Shown here piece after piece: positions 24,515 through 35,800 of a stretch of DNA of 36,339 bases (positions are counted from its first letter, which is position 1; every line of letters begins with the position of its first letter). The DNA is from Bifidobacteriaceae bacterium. GTDB lineage: Bacteria; Actinomycetota; Actinomycetes; Actinomycetales; WQXJ01. The notes beneath the pieces were generated by a model that was not told the origin of the DNA, ran no database searches, and saw nothing but the letters and a program-made list of their open reading frames with translations. The stretch spans positions 1-36,339 of the forward strand of contig JAISBQ010000253.1 in assembly GCA_031266115.1 (NCBI GenBank). The letters run 5' to 3'. Made by a program: the position numbers and the translations under genes.

Positions 24515-25843
24515 CTAGTCGGCCAGCGCGGCGTTCGCTTTCTCCTGGGCGTCCCGCAATCCGGCGTCAACCTCGGTGTCACCCAAGAACATCGACTTGA
24601 AGATCGGCGTATATTCGGCCTCCGCCTCTTGCGCGTGAGTCGAGGTGAGAACGGGCAAGGTGAAGGTCTCACCGGCAAAGAACGGGGAGATGTCCACCCC
24701 TTGCGCATCCCAGAACGCGGTGTAGGCGCCGCGCGCGTCGAGAACGGCTGGAACCGCCGATCCGCTGGCGCCGATGGCGGTTGACCCGTCCTGCGAGCCG
24801 AGCCACCGCAAGACCTCGAGTGTCGCCTCCTTGTTGTTGGTGGCAGCGTTGCCGGCGGCGATGATGCCGTTGGTGACCGTCCGAGCGCCGGCTGGTCCGG
24901 CGGGAACCGGAGCCACACCCCACGTGAATTGGGCGCCATCGACAACCTCTTTGAGGTTGTACAGGCCGGTTTCGAACAAGGCGAGGTTCCCCTGAAGGAA
25001 CTGCTCTTTCGAGAAATTGCCGTTTTCGTTGGTGTCCGCCGCCGATGGCGCAACATGGTGCCGTGTGACAAGGTCAACCGCGTAGTGAATCGCCTCGGCC
25101 GAGGCGTCGGAAGCGAACTCGAAGCCGTCTTCCGTGCGCCACGTCCCGCCATTCGAGCCGACATAGTTGAAGATGATGGCGTCTTGATCGAAGGCGGCGT
25201 TGTAGCCATACTGCGCGAGTGCCGACCCGTCGAACTCGGGATCGTCACCGCGGCGGCCCGCGGTATCGACGGTCAGCGCCTTGGCCACATCCACAAAGGT
25301 GTCGGCGCTCTCGGTGGGGCTCCACGCAAGACCCTCAAGATCGCTGTCGTTGAGGCCGGCATCGGCGAGAAGGTCGGCGTTGTACAGGAGCGCCTTGCCG
25401 CCATCGGCCAGTTGCGGAACACCCCAGAGCTTGCCGTCGCGCGTGTACTGGGCGACCACGGCCGGATCCCAGCCGTCTGCGGCACCATCTCCCAACTCGG
25501 CGCCGACGTCAATGAGGTTGTCATTGTCCGCATAGGTGGTGAAGAAGGTGTTGAGCCAGAAGATGTCGGCGGCGGTGCCACCGGCCACATCGGTAACCAG
25601 GTTGTCCCAGTATGTCGCCCACGGATCGACCACGACTTCGACGGTGATGTCGGGATGGGCTTCGGTGAACTGGGCGAACGAGTCCTCATAGGCGGCGGCA
25701 ACCGCCTCATCCCACAGCTTCACGGTGACCACGGCGTCGTCGCTCGACCCACCACCGAGCTTCGGAGCGATGATCGCAGCCGCTCCACCAAGAACAATCG
25801 CCGCGGCGACAACCGTTGCGACAACCTGTGACCTCTTTGCCAT
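24515..25843 (-). CDS. Extracellular carbohydrate-binding protein of the ABC importer
   Basis: 442 aa from ATG 25843, with GAGGGAG about six bases upstream. The N-terminus MAKRSQVVATVVAAAIVLGG is a basic then hydrophobic export signal. The mature part shows the cluster B/CUT1 binding-protein features: VKLWDEAVAAAYEDSFAQF, HPDITVEVVVDPW, GTAADIFWLNTFF and a late ATLEVLRWLGSQDG. Most Gram-positive binding proteins are lipoproteins, but I see no lipobox Cys after this signal (VLGGAAAIIAPKLGGGSS), so it may stay tethered by an uncleaved helix. First gene of the operon with the two permeases. The ligand is unknown; family members bind maltose-, glycerol-phosphate- or other oligosaccharide-like ligands. 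Confidence 0.9.
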   Translation of the reverse strand: MAKRSQVVATVVAAAIVLGGAAAIIAPKLGGGSSDDAVVTVKLWDEAVAAAYEDSFAQFTEAHPDITVEVVVDPWATYWDNLVTDVAGGTAADIFWLNTFFTTYADNDNLIDVGAELGDGAADGWDPAVVAQYTRDGKLWGVPQLADGGKALLYNADLLADAGLNDSDLEGLAWSPTESADTFVDVAKALTVDTAGRRGDDPEFDGSALAQYGYNAAFDQDAIIFNYVGSNGGTWRTEDGFEFASDASAEAIHYAVDLVTRHHVAPSAADTNENGNFSKEQFLQGNLALFETGLYNLKEVVDGAQFTWGVAPVPAGPAGARTVTNGIIAAGNAATNNKEATLEVLRWLGSQDGSTAIGASGSAVPAVLDARGAYTAFWDAQGVDISPFFAGETFTLPVLTSTHAQEAEAEYTPIFKSMFLGDTEVDAGLRDAQEKANAALAD

Positions 25844-26195
25844 TGTGCTCCCTCGCTTCTGTTGTGTGACGTGGTGCCCCGACCGGACATCCTTGGCGGT
25901 CTACCGGCAGTAGTGACAGCACCGGGAGGCTACAGCACCGAGCGCCGAACGGGCGCGGCGCCCCAGCCGCATGAGACTCTGTCACGCTCGGGCCCTCAGC
26001 TATCGCGCCGCAGCCTCGGGCGTGGTGTCCAGACCCTGGTGTGAAGGCCCCTGACGAGCGGCAATGATACGCCACCGGTGTCGTGGCCAGCGCCGCGACA
26101 AGCCGCGTGCGCTCAAGGTCAGGTGTGGTCCGCGTTCCCCTCCGCATTCCCCTCGGGGGATGCGGGTTCCCGTTCAGGCGGGATGGGTATTCGGC
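25844..26195. other. Upstream region of the ABC operon
   Basis: 352 nt between the binding-protein start and the VapC stop. It should hold the importer promoter and any sugar-responsive operator. Weak candidates on the minus strand are TAGACC and TAGCCT, and GGGCG/CGCCC arms lie at 25951-25963. None is strong enough to call. No gene is seen. Confidence 0.5.
26142..26165 (-). terminator. Possible hairpin terminator after toxin-antitoxin pair 2
   Basis: On the plus strand CCGCATTCCCC and GGGGGATGCGG pair with one mismatch around a two-base loop; a four-base loop would be needed in practice. It lies 31 nt beyond the VapC stop. No T-run is present. Confidence 0.35.
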
Positions 26196-26585
26196 TCACC
26201 ACAGGCGCCGCAGCGTGGGCAGGGTGGCGAAGGCACGATCAGCACTCACTAGGGTCGCGTCCTCGATGATGGTCTGACTTGCGAGCATCCGATCAAACGG
26301 ATCGCGGTGCTCCCACGCCAACTGCCCGGCCCGGATGGCATGGCGCCCACGCACAGGCAACAGCACGGATCCGAGCGTTGCCAGGGCTGCGTCGAGATCA
26401 TCAAGCAGCGCAGCCGCCTCAGGCAATCGCCCCTGATGATGCTTGATGCTCATCTCCCACACGCTCGCCGCTGAGACCAGCAATTCGTTGGTCCGGTCAG
26501 CCAATGCCTCGTGGGCCCGCTCGGACAACCGGCCAGGATTCCACGCCATCCACACCAGCACATGTGTGTCCGCAAGCAGTCTCAC
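26196..26585 (-). CDS. VapC-type PIN-domain toxin (pair 2)
   Basis: GTG 26585 overlaps the antitoxin stop as GTGA and has GGGAGGGG just upstream; the in-frame ATG 26597 inside the antitoxin is less likely. The 129-aa protein has PIN acidic residues in LLADTHVLVW, SVWEMSIKHHQGRL and HRDPFDRMLASQ, then ATLVSADRAF near the end. This is the subgroup with a DPFDRMLAxQ motif, different from pair 1. It should be a metal-dependent RNase held inactive by the Phd-like partner. Targets are unknown. Confidence 0.92.
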   Translation of the reverse strand: MRLLADTHVLVWMAWNPGRLSERAHEALADRTNELLVSAASVWEMSIKHHQGRLPEAAALLDDLDAALATLGSVLLPVRGRHAIRAGQLAWEHRDPFDRMLASQTIIEDATLVSADRAFATLPTLRRLW

Positions 26586-26815
26586 GTCCCCTCCCACTCC
26601 CGTGCCTCGTCTTCGGTCATCGGGGCGAAGACCTCCAGTGGGATGTCGGCATGACCCAAGAAGCCCAACGCGCGGCGCGCCGGCGCCTCAATCGGTGTCA
26701 AACGGGCCACCGGCTTCCCGGCGCGCGCGACGACAACCTCGGCCCCGTTCTCGACCTCGGCAAGCAACCGCGACAGCGTGGTTTTCGCCTCTTGGACATT
26801 CACCTGAATCGTCAT
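26582..26815 (-). CDS. Phd/YefM-family antitoxin (pair 2)
   Basis: 77 aa from ATG 26815, six bases after a TAGACT -10 box and so probably leaderless. MTIQVNVQEAKTTLSRLLAE followed by NGAEVVVARAGKPVARLTPI is the compact Phd DNA-binding domain. The tail ends in APMTEDEAREWEGT, the acidic toxin-binding part. It precedes and overlaps its VapC. Typical length. Confidence 0.9.
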   Translation of the reverse strand: MTIQVNVQEAKTTLSRLLAEVENGAEVVVARAGKPVARLTPIEAPARRALGFLGHADIPLEVFAPMTEDEAREWEGT

Positions 26816-26821
26816 CCGGTC

Positions 26822-26827
26822 AGTCTA
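26822..26827 (-). promoter_or_regulatory. -10 box of a leaderless promoter for toxin-antitoxin pair 2
   Basis: Minus-strand TAGACT then six bases then ATG 26815. Just upstream are tandem 9-mers GGTCTGGTT and GGTCTGGTC (26833-26850), possible repressor contacts. Confidence 0.5.
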
Positions 26828-26887
26828 CTCGACCAGACCAACCAGACCACTCCCCTCGACCCGCGGCCCACAGGCCGTGCGGCCCGG

Positions 26888-29800
26888 CTACCTGACCGTG
26901 ACCCGCGTGGTGGTGGCTCTTGTGCCCGCGGCCTTGACGGTGACGGTGGCCTTACCCTTCGTCAGGGCGACGATCCGGCCTGTCTTGTCGACCCGCAGGA
27001 CTGAGGGATTGCTGGACTTGAAGGTGGGGGTGACGCCAGTGGCGGTTGTCGGCGTCAACCGCACAGCGATGCGGGCGGTCTCGCCTACCGTGAGCTTGCT
27101 CTTGCCTGCCGGGACGGCCGCGTGCAGCGCGATCAGCTTCTTGGCTCGCGGGACCACGGTGACCTTGATCGCCGCGGTCTTGCCGTTGCCGGACCGGACG
27201 GTGATCACGGCCTTGGCGGGACGCGTCACCTTCGCGGCCTTGACAATGCCACTCGCGGACACGGTGGCAACCTTCGGCCTGGAGGACACGAACGTCAGCT
27301 TGGCGTCGGTCGGACTGGCCAAGGCACCTCGACCGACTGCCACCACGGCCGGACGCAGAGTCTTGCCGGATTGGATGTAGACCCTGCTCCCGCTGGTGCG
27401 CAGCGCGCCCACCGCGCGCACAGCCTGGATGGCGACGCGCGCCCGGACGCCGGACCCGTCGGTAGCGATCGCCCGGACCACGACCCGGCCTTCGGCTCCA
27501 GTAAACGTCACGAACCCAGAAGCATCGACGCTGGCCGGTCCGGCGAGGATCGTCCAACTGACGCCGGTCACCGTCGCATTCGCGGGACTGACCTGTGCCG
27601 TCAGGCTCAAGCCGGCGCCGCCGCCGCGGGGAACCTCCCAGACGGTGGGCGCCCCGAGGATGGAGATGGCTGCAACAAGCTGGGAGGGCTGATCCTCCGG
27701 CACCAGGGCGTCCCCGGCGCCTTGCCGGTCCTCGTCGATTCTCCCGGGCAGGTCCGGTTCTGGGCGATTCTGGCGTCCCGGATCCTCATCGCCCGGCCGG
27801 TCCGTATCCTCGTCGCCCGGCCGGTCTGGGTCGTCACCGCCATCGGGTATGGCGATCCACTTGGCGTACACCGTCAACGGTGCGCTCACTCGCGTCTGAG
27901 CGAAGTCGAACAGCGTGGTCAAAGCGCTGTCCGCGAACCAGCCGGCGAACACGAACCCAGCATGGGTGGGATCGGCCGGCCGAGTGACCAAGGCGTTGAG
28001 GCTCGTGGCGACCTGGGTACTGTCACCGTTAGCGCCCAGGTCAAACGTCACCTGGACCGGATCGGCGCCATGCCACAGGGCACACAGGTCTCCGTCTTCA
28101 GTGAACCTCGCGTCGGGGGCGAGTGCTGGCGCACCTTGACCACCCGGGCACAGCGCCCAGCCGTCAAAGATGACCCCGACTCCGACCAGGATCGGCAACT
28201 CCACACGCCCGTTGTAGGCCGCGGTCATCGCTGCGCCAGGTGGCATCCCCGTGACCACCTCGCGGCCACCCGCGTCCAGTCGGAGCTGGACCGGCCCTCG
28301 GTCTTCCCACTGGGCGTACAGCGTCAGGGTTGCCCCAGTCGTCTCGATTCGCGTTGATGCCAGGTCGACGATGGCGCCCCCCGCCACCGCCGGCGACCAG
28401 CCGGCGAACGCGTGGGCGGTCGCGACGGGCTCGGTCACCAGATCGGTGTCGAGATACCCCGATAGCGGCACGGTCTGGGCGGCTGGCAGGCCCTCGGCGT
28501 CGTCGACCTGTCCCGCCGCGAATGCCACCTCGACCACCGTGAGGGCCTCGTCCCACTGCGCGGCGAGGACAACCGGCTCGGTCAGCCGGGTGAGCCCCGG
28601 CACGACCGGCCCGTCCGGGCCGAGCCAACCGGCGAATCGGTGACCCACCACGGTCGGGTCGGGGATGTCGGCGGGAAGGACCGCGTTGTAGGGCAGGGCT
28701 TCGATCGCGTCCGGCCAGGGCGAGCCCGGCGCGAACTCAGCTGGCTCACCGCCCACCGTGCCCGCAGCGAAGGTCACGGTGACCGGGTCGGCCGCTTCCC
28801 AACCGGCGTAGACGGTGGTCGGACCGGTGATCGCTCTGGGCTCCATGTCGCCAGCGAAGGCGAAAGGGATCTCAGCCTCGGCCTCGCGGTACCACCCGGT
28901 GAAGCGCCAGCCTTGGGCCGCGGGAACGGCTTCAGGCATCGCGGCGGGCGTGTCATAGACCACGTGGATGTCGCCTGGCCCTGTCCCTGTCACGGCCGTG
29001 GCGCCATCGGGCACGTTGGTGTCGAACACCACGAGCTGGGCGGGCATGGCCGTCCACCGTCCATAGAGCGTCATGGTGTCCGGCCCATTCGCCCGCAGCG
29101 CGGCCCGATCCTCGATCGGACCGTCCGGTGTCAGGCTCCATCCGTCGAACCGGTATCCAGGTGCACGGGGTTCGGCCGCCGCAGCTGAGTCCAGCGTGTC
29201 GTTGAGCGGGACCGACGCCGGCTCGGGCAGACCACTCGCACCGTCGATCCCAGCGTCGAACTCGACCTGGACGACGGCTGGCGCCGGGTCCCACTGGGCG
29301 GTCGCCGTGGTGTCCTGCCGCAGCCGCGTCACGCCTGGCGTCACGGGCCGCGCGCCGTCGGTCCAGCCGGTGAACCGGTGTCCGATGGCGGCGGGAACCG
29401 CGGTCAGACTCGGCAGCACCGCGTCATAACGGAGCGATGCGACGGCAGCTGGCATTGTGCCCGGCACCACGCGTGCGGCCTCGGCGCCTACCTCACCTGG
29501 TGCGAAAGTGACCGCGATCGCTGGCCGGGTCTCCCACGCGGCAAAGGCCGAGACCGCCGTGGTGTGACGGATCGCCGCCGGCATGCCAAAGAAGGCAAAG
29601 GCGGCTCCACCAGCCGGGGCGGTGTACCAGCCGGTAAACGCATGACCCTCCCATCCGGGCTCTGTTCCCACCGGGGCCGGTACATAGCTGTTGTACGGGA
29701 TGTGGACGATGGCGGGCACGGTGCCGTCGATCGCCTCGCCACCATCGGGGATATTCGCGAGGAAGGAGACGGGGATGCCTGCCATCTTCCGCCATCCGGC

Positions 29801-32800
29801 CTGCAGCGTGATGGGCTCGATGACCGGCGTGGAGTCGAAACTATAGGTCGGGCCGTCCGAAGCCTGGGTGTACCAGCCGGTAAAACGCCATCCTTCGGCG
29901 GCCGGGTCGACCTCGGGCCGCTCGGCGGTGCGGCCCCGCGGCACGATCTGCGCGGCCGGGTCGGCGCCCTGGAACACCGCATCCGGCCCGGTCAGACCCT
30001 CCGGGTCGAGCCTCAGGTCGAACGCGACCTGGCTGGTGGGCGCGTCACCCCACGCGGCATGGAGCGTGATGTTCTCATCGGAGCGCACCGGAGCGAGGAA
30101 ATCGAAGGGGTCGGCGTCCGGTCCTGGCGCTGGCGAGGTGTACCACCCCAAGAACTCCTTGAAGCCCGAAGACTCCACCGGTGTTGTCTGTGGTGGTAGA
30201 ACAGTTGTACCATAGATCACATGCGAATAGTCATGCGGCATCGTGCCATGAATGGTCGTATATCCGTTGGCATCAAAGTTGATGGTCACGGCCGGCTTGA
30301 CCGTCCACTGGGCGTAGACGGTGGCGCTGGCCACGACCGGCGCCGCGAAATCGACGGGGATCGCCGCGTCGGGAGAAGAACTCCATCCGGCAAACAGAGC
30401 GCCGGTCGCCTCGGGCGGTGGTGGCGCGGTCGTGGTCTCGCCTTCCAAGATGGTCTCGGCCACGGGGAAGGTGTCGCCTTGAACGGCCACCCCGAGGGGC
30501 GCGTTCGGGAGATACGTGAAGGTGAAGCGCTGCAACTCCGCCCAGTTCGCATACAGGGTCAACTCGCCGGCGCCCACCCGTGCCACGTCGAACTGGAACG
30601 GCTCGGTCCCGGCCGTGTCGGTGGACCAATACGTGAACCGGTAGCCCGCCAGCGTCGGGAGCTGGGCCGGGAGGGGCACCAGATCATGGATTTTCGCGTC
30701 GACGATGTCGGCGGGCAGGTTCGCGGCCGGCGTCACCACTGGCTCGTTGCCGACGAACCTCACGCGAACAGGGTCCAGCGCCCGCCACCGTGCGTGCAGC
30801 GTCACGGTCCCGGCCCCGGTGACACGCCATGTCGCGAAGTCGACGGGCGGGACGTCATCGTCGGAGCGGGCGTACCAGCCCAGGAACTCGAACCCGGCCG
30901 CACCCGGCGAACCGGGATCCGCCAGCCGTGCCGCATAGGCGACACCGCTGATGGGTCTCAGTGCGTCCGTATAGGGGGACACCGCACCCACGTCGAACGC
31001 CACCGTGACCGGAGCCATGGCCGTCCACGCACCGAAGGCGAACGTGTCCGCCGTGACCCGGTCATTGTCGAAGTCGAACGGCGTGGTCAGCTCGCTGGTG
31101 GTGTACCAGCCGTCGAACCGATATCCGGGCACTACCGGATCGGCCGGACGCGGCACCAGGTCGTGGTAGCGGACCGTGGCCGGTTCGGGGACGGTGCCAG
31201 GTTCCAGCGTCGTTCCGGCCGGCTTCTTGGCGTTGAAGCCGACTTGGAGATCATCCATGGGCTCCCATTGGGCATACACCACCTGAGGATCGACCGTCAG
31301 GCGGCTCACCCCGGGGGTGACCAGCGCGCCGCCTTGCCGGGCCGTGAACCAGCCCAGCCACCGGTAGCCGGGAGCGACCGGCACAGCCAGACCGGTCGGC
31401 AGGAGCGACGCGTAAGGCGCGGTCAGGCCCGGTGGGATGGTCCCAGCCACGGCGTTGGTGTCGGTCGGGGTGTTGGCGTCGAACGCGACCGAGACCTCCG
31501 CCATCGGCGTCCAGGTCGCCACGAGGGTGACATCCTCGGTCAGCCGGGTGGCGGCGAAGTCGAAGGGTTCGCCGTCCACCTTCCACCCGGCGAAGGCGAA
31601 GCCCAAGGCGACCGGCACCTGGGTGGGTTCGGCGACGTGGGCGTTGAAGTCGATGGCCACTGAGGGCGGCGGCATTGTCCCGGTGACCGTTGGGGCGACG
31701 CCTGGCGCGAACGTGACCGTCACGGGCTCGTGAGCCTGCCAGGCTGCGTACAGGGTCTGGTCCGCGCTCACCCGGGTGACCCCGGGAAGGAAGCGCTCGC
31801 CCTCGCCGCCGGGGGCCGTGAACCAGCCAGCGAAGGCCTGACCGGGCACAATCGGTTGGCGCAGCGACACGGGCAGCACCTCGTTGTAGGCGAGAGCCGC
31901 GATCGCCTCGGGCATAGTGCCATCCACCGCTCCCCCGGCAATCCCTGCCGAGAACTGCACCGCGAGGGGGCCGCGGGCCTGCCACTGGGCGTACAGGGTG
32001 GTCGCCTCACGCAGTCGGGTGATGCCGGGCTCCACCGCGTCCCCACCCGCCGATGCCGTGAACCAGCCGGTGAAGACGTAACCGACCGCGAGGGGAACCG
32101 ACAGGTCGGTGGGCATGAGTTGGTCGTAGTCGACCGTCAGCGGGCCCGTGGGGCAGGTCCCGGGAACCACCTGTCTCGACCCCGTCGCCTGGCACTCGAA
32201 ACCGATCTCGAAGTTGGGCTTGGCGTCCCACCGTGCGTAGAGAGTGAGGACTGTCTCATCCGCATCGGTGGACACACGGGTGGTTCCCGGGATGTACTGC
32301 TCGCCGCCATCCGCGGCCGAGTACCAGCCGGTGAACTGGTATCCGACCAGCACCGGGACTGGTAGGTCCCCGGGCAGCAGCGCGTTCAGGGCGAGGGGCA
32401 TGTCGGTGGGCACGGTGCCGGCCACCGGCGTTCCCTCCGGAGTGTTGGCATCGAACCGGACACTGACCGGGGCCGCGCCAGTCCAGGTCGGGACCAGGGT
32501 GATGTCGGTCCACACCCTGGTGACGCCGGGGGTGAAGGCCACCTCGGCATCGGCCTGGCGCCACCCGGCGAACCGGTGGCCGATGGCGGCCGGAGAGGCG
32601 AAGTTCGCCGGCAACGGCGCGGAATAGGCGAGTGCCGGGATGGCGGGCGGCATGGACCCCGGAACCAGCGGGGATTCGTCATCGGGCGCCACGGGTGAGA
32701 ACGAGACCGCGACCGTCCGCGAGGCCGGCTCCCATTGGGCGTGGAGGGTCAGGTTCCCGGTCACGTGAGTGGTTCCTGGCGTGTACCGGTTGCCGCCGGT

Positions 32801-35800
32801 GGGCGCGTCAAACCAGCCGGAGAACCGGTATCCCCCCGAGCCGTCCGCGGCGATGGCGACGGGGTCGCTGACACCGATCGCCGGCAGGACGGCGTCGTAG
32901 GCCAGATCGACGATTCTGGCGGGCATCTCGAAGGCTTCGGCACCCGGCGGGACGTTGGCGTCGAACTCCACGGTGGAGGGAGCGACGGCCTCCCACCCGG
33001 CGTAGACGTGGATGTCCGCACCCGGGTCGGGGATCCTCACGGTTCCTAGGGCTATCTGGTCTTCGCATGCGGTCTGGGAGGAGCAGGTGGTGTACCAACC
33101 GGTGAAGGCGAAGCCCTCGCGGGCTATCTGGGTCTCCGCCGCCGCCGTCAGGTCGGAGACCCGAAGGTCCTGGTTGTTGGCCGGCACCGAGCGGAGGGTA
33201 GGGTCGTCGGCCGCGTTGGCGTGGTAGACCACCCGATAGCGTTCGGGATCGGCCTGCCATTGGGCGTGGAGGGTCGTGGCAGCGGTCAGGCGGAAGGCGT
33301 CTGGACCTGAGAAGGACACGAGCTCGCCGAGGCCCGCCGAGTCGAAGTACCAGCCGATGAACCCGTAGCCGGGCCGGACAATCTGGCTGTCCGGGGGAAC
33401 CAGGGCCGCTGCGTAGGCCAGGCCCTGGTTGTTGGCCGGGACGCCCGCGGCACGGGCCTCGTCATCGTCGTTTGGGTCCCAGGTGACCGAGTACGTGGCC
33501 ACGATCCGCTCCCACTGGGCGTACAGGGTCACGACCACTATGTCGGCGTCGGTAGATACGCGTGTGGTTCCCGGGATGTACTCAGTGCCGCCTTCGGGGG
33601 CGGAATACCATCCGGTGAACCGATAGCCCACGAGGATCGGGGACTGGATTCCTGCCGGCAGTAGAGCGTTCAGTACCTGGGTGGTGGGGGTGTCGGGCAT
33701 GGTGCCGGGAACCACCTGAGTTCCCAGTCCCGACGGCTCGTTCGCGTCGAACTGGACTTGGACAAGGGCCGCCTCGGTCCACACGGGCTTCAGGACGATG
33801 TCGGCGTTGATGCGGGTCACACCAGGGATCACAGCGGTGTCCGGGTCCGCGGCGTCACACCAGCCCGCGAACCGGTGACCCTCCGCGACCGGGCTCGCCA
33901 GGTCCGCGGGGAGGACCGCGGAATACGCCAACGCCGGGATCGGTTCCGGCATGGTGTCTGGCACCAGCGGAGAGCTTGGACCTGGGGTCGGGTCTTCGAC
34001 AAAGGTCACCGCGACCGTCAGGGATTCCGCGCTCCACCGGGCATGCAGGGTGGTGTTCTGGGTGACGCGGGTAGTCCCGGGCGCATATTCCACGCCGGCG
34101 GTCGGGTCGGTGTACCAGCCGCCGAACTCATATCCGCCGCTCGCATCGGTAGCCAACGCGACGGGGGTGAGGGTCTCGGGCATGGTCGCGTCGTAGGCGA
34201 GACCGGCGATGGTTTGCGGCATGCCGGTCACCTCGGAATTGGCCGGGGTGTTCGGGGCGAACTCGATCTGGACCGGGTTCTCGACCACCCATTTCGCATA
34301 CACGTCGATGTCCGCGCCTGGATCGGGAATCCTCACGGTTCCTAGAGCCACCGGATCCGCACATTCGGTCTGCGACGTACAGGTTGCGTACCAGCCGTCA
34401 AACCGATATCCCTCGCGTGCGATCAAGGAGTCTGGTGCAGCGGTCAGCTCCGACACTTTCACGTCCTGGTTGTTGATCGGGGTATCCCTGACAGTGGAAT
34501 CCTCCCCAGCGTTCGCGTGATAGACCACCTCGTAAGAGCGCGCGTTCTCGGTCCACTTCGCATGCAAGGTCACGTTCTGGCCGGGAGAGGGAACCCGGTC
34601 TGTCGGGTCGAATTCTCCGGCGCACACGGTCTGTGACTCACACTCATACCACCAGCCGCGAAATTCGTATCCCACTCGCCCAATCGTTGACGATGCCGCG
34701 CCAATAGTGTCGGAGACACGCAAATCCTTGGTGATGGGGACGCCGAACACGTTCTCATCGTCCCCCGCGTTCGGATCAAACGTGACCGTGTAATTCGACC
34801 CGTCGAGTATCCAGCGCGCATGCACGGTGACATCCTGGCCAGGATCGGGAACCCGGTCGGTCGCATGGAACTCGCCTGTGCACTGGGACTCCGATCCGCA
34901 TGAATACCACCAGCCATCAAACACGAAGCCGGGACGCACCGGGGTCGAGTCTGGCTCCCCTATCGGCTCGGAGACCGCCAACGTCTTGCTTTCCGGCACT
35001 CCCACCACGTCCGGATCGCCCCCAGCATTGGGGTCAAAGGTCACGGTGTAAGGCGTCGAATCCTGAGTCCATGCCGCATGGAGAGTCGTGTTCCCTGATA
35101 TCCGGGTCTGGTCGGAGCCCGCGAACACCACACGGGTCCCAGTCCCGCCCTCGCCGGTCCACCAGCCGGTGAACTGGTAGCCCTGGCGGAGGATCTGGGT
35201 GTCCGGGGATGCTAGCGGGGCCGCATAGTACAGGTCCTGGTTGTTGGTCGGGATATTCACGGCCCGGGATGCGCTGTCGTCGTTGGGGTTCCAGGTGATC
35301 GAATAGGTGGTCGTGTCCACGGTCCAGTGCGCATAGACCGGGGAGGCGATAATGCGGGTTCCGGAAGGTCCGAACGTGACCTGGTTTCCACCATCAGTGG
35401 CCGTGTACCAGCCGGTGAACCGGTAGCCGGTCCCGGTGTAGGCGTCCACGAGCGGGTCTGGGGTGGGTGGGGTGAGGACCTGGGCGTTGTAGGGCAGATC
35501 ATCGATCTGGTCCGGGACCGTACCGTTGACCACCGTCCCATCACCGGCGGGTGGGTTCGGATCGAAAACCAGATCGATGGCAGGCATGGGGGTCCAGGTG
35601 GCGACCAGAGCGATAGTCCTGGCGTCCGTGGTCGTGAACTTGTCCATGGTCAACCGGTCCACCAGCGGATCGAACCGTGCACCATTGATGGTCTGATCCT
35701 GGGAGTTGATAGTCCATCCGTCAAACCGGTAGCCCTCCACGATCGGGCTGGTCGGGGTGATCCGGGTGTTATAGATCTGGTTGGTCAACGTCCCGGGCAC

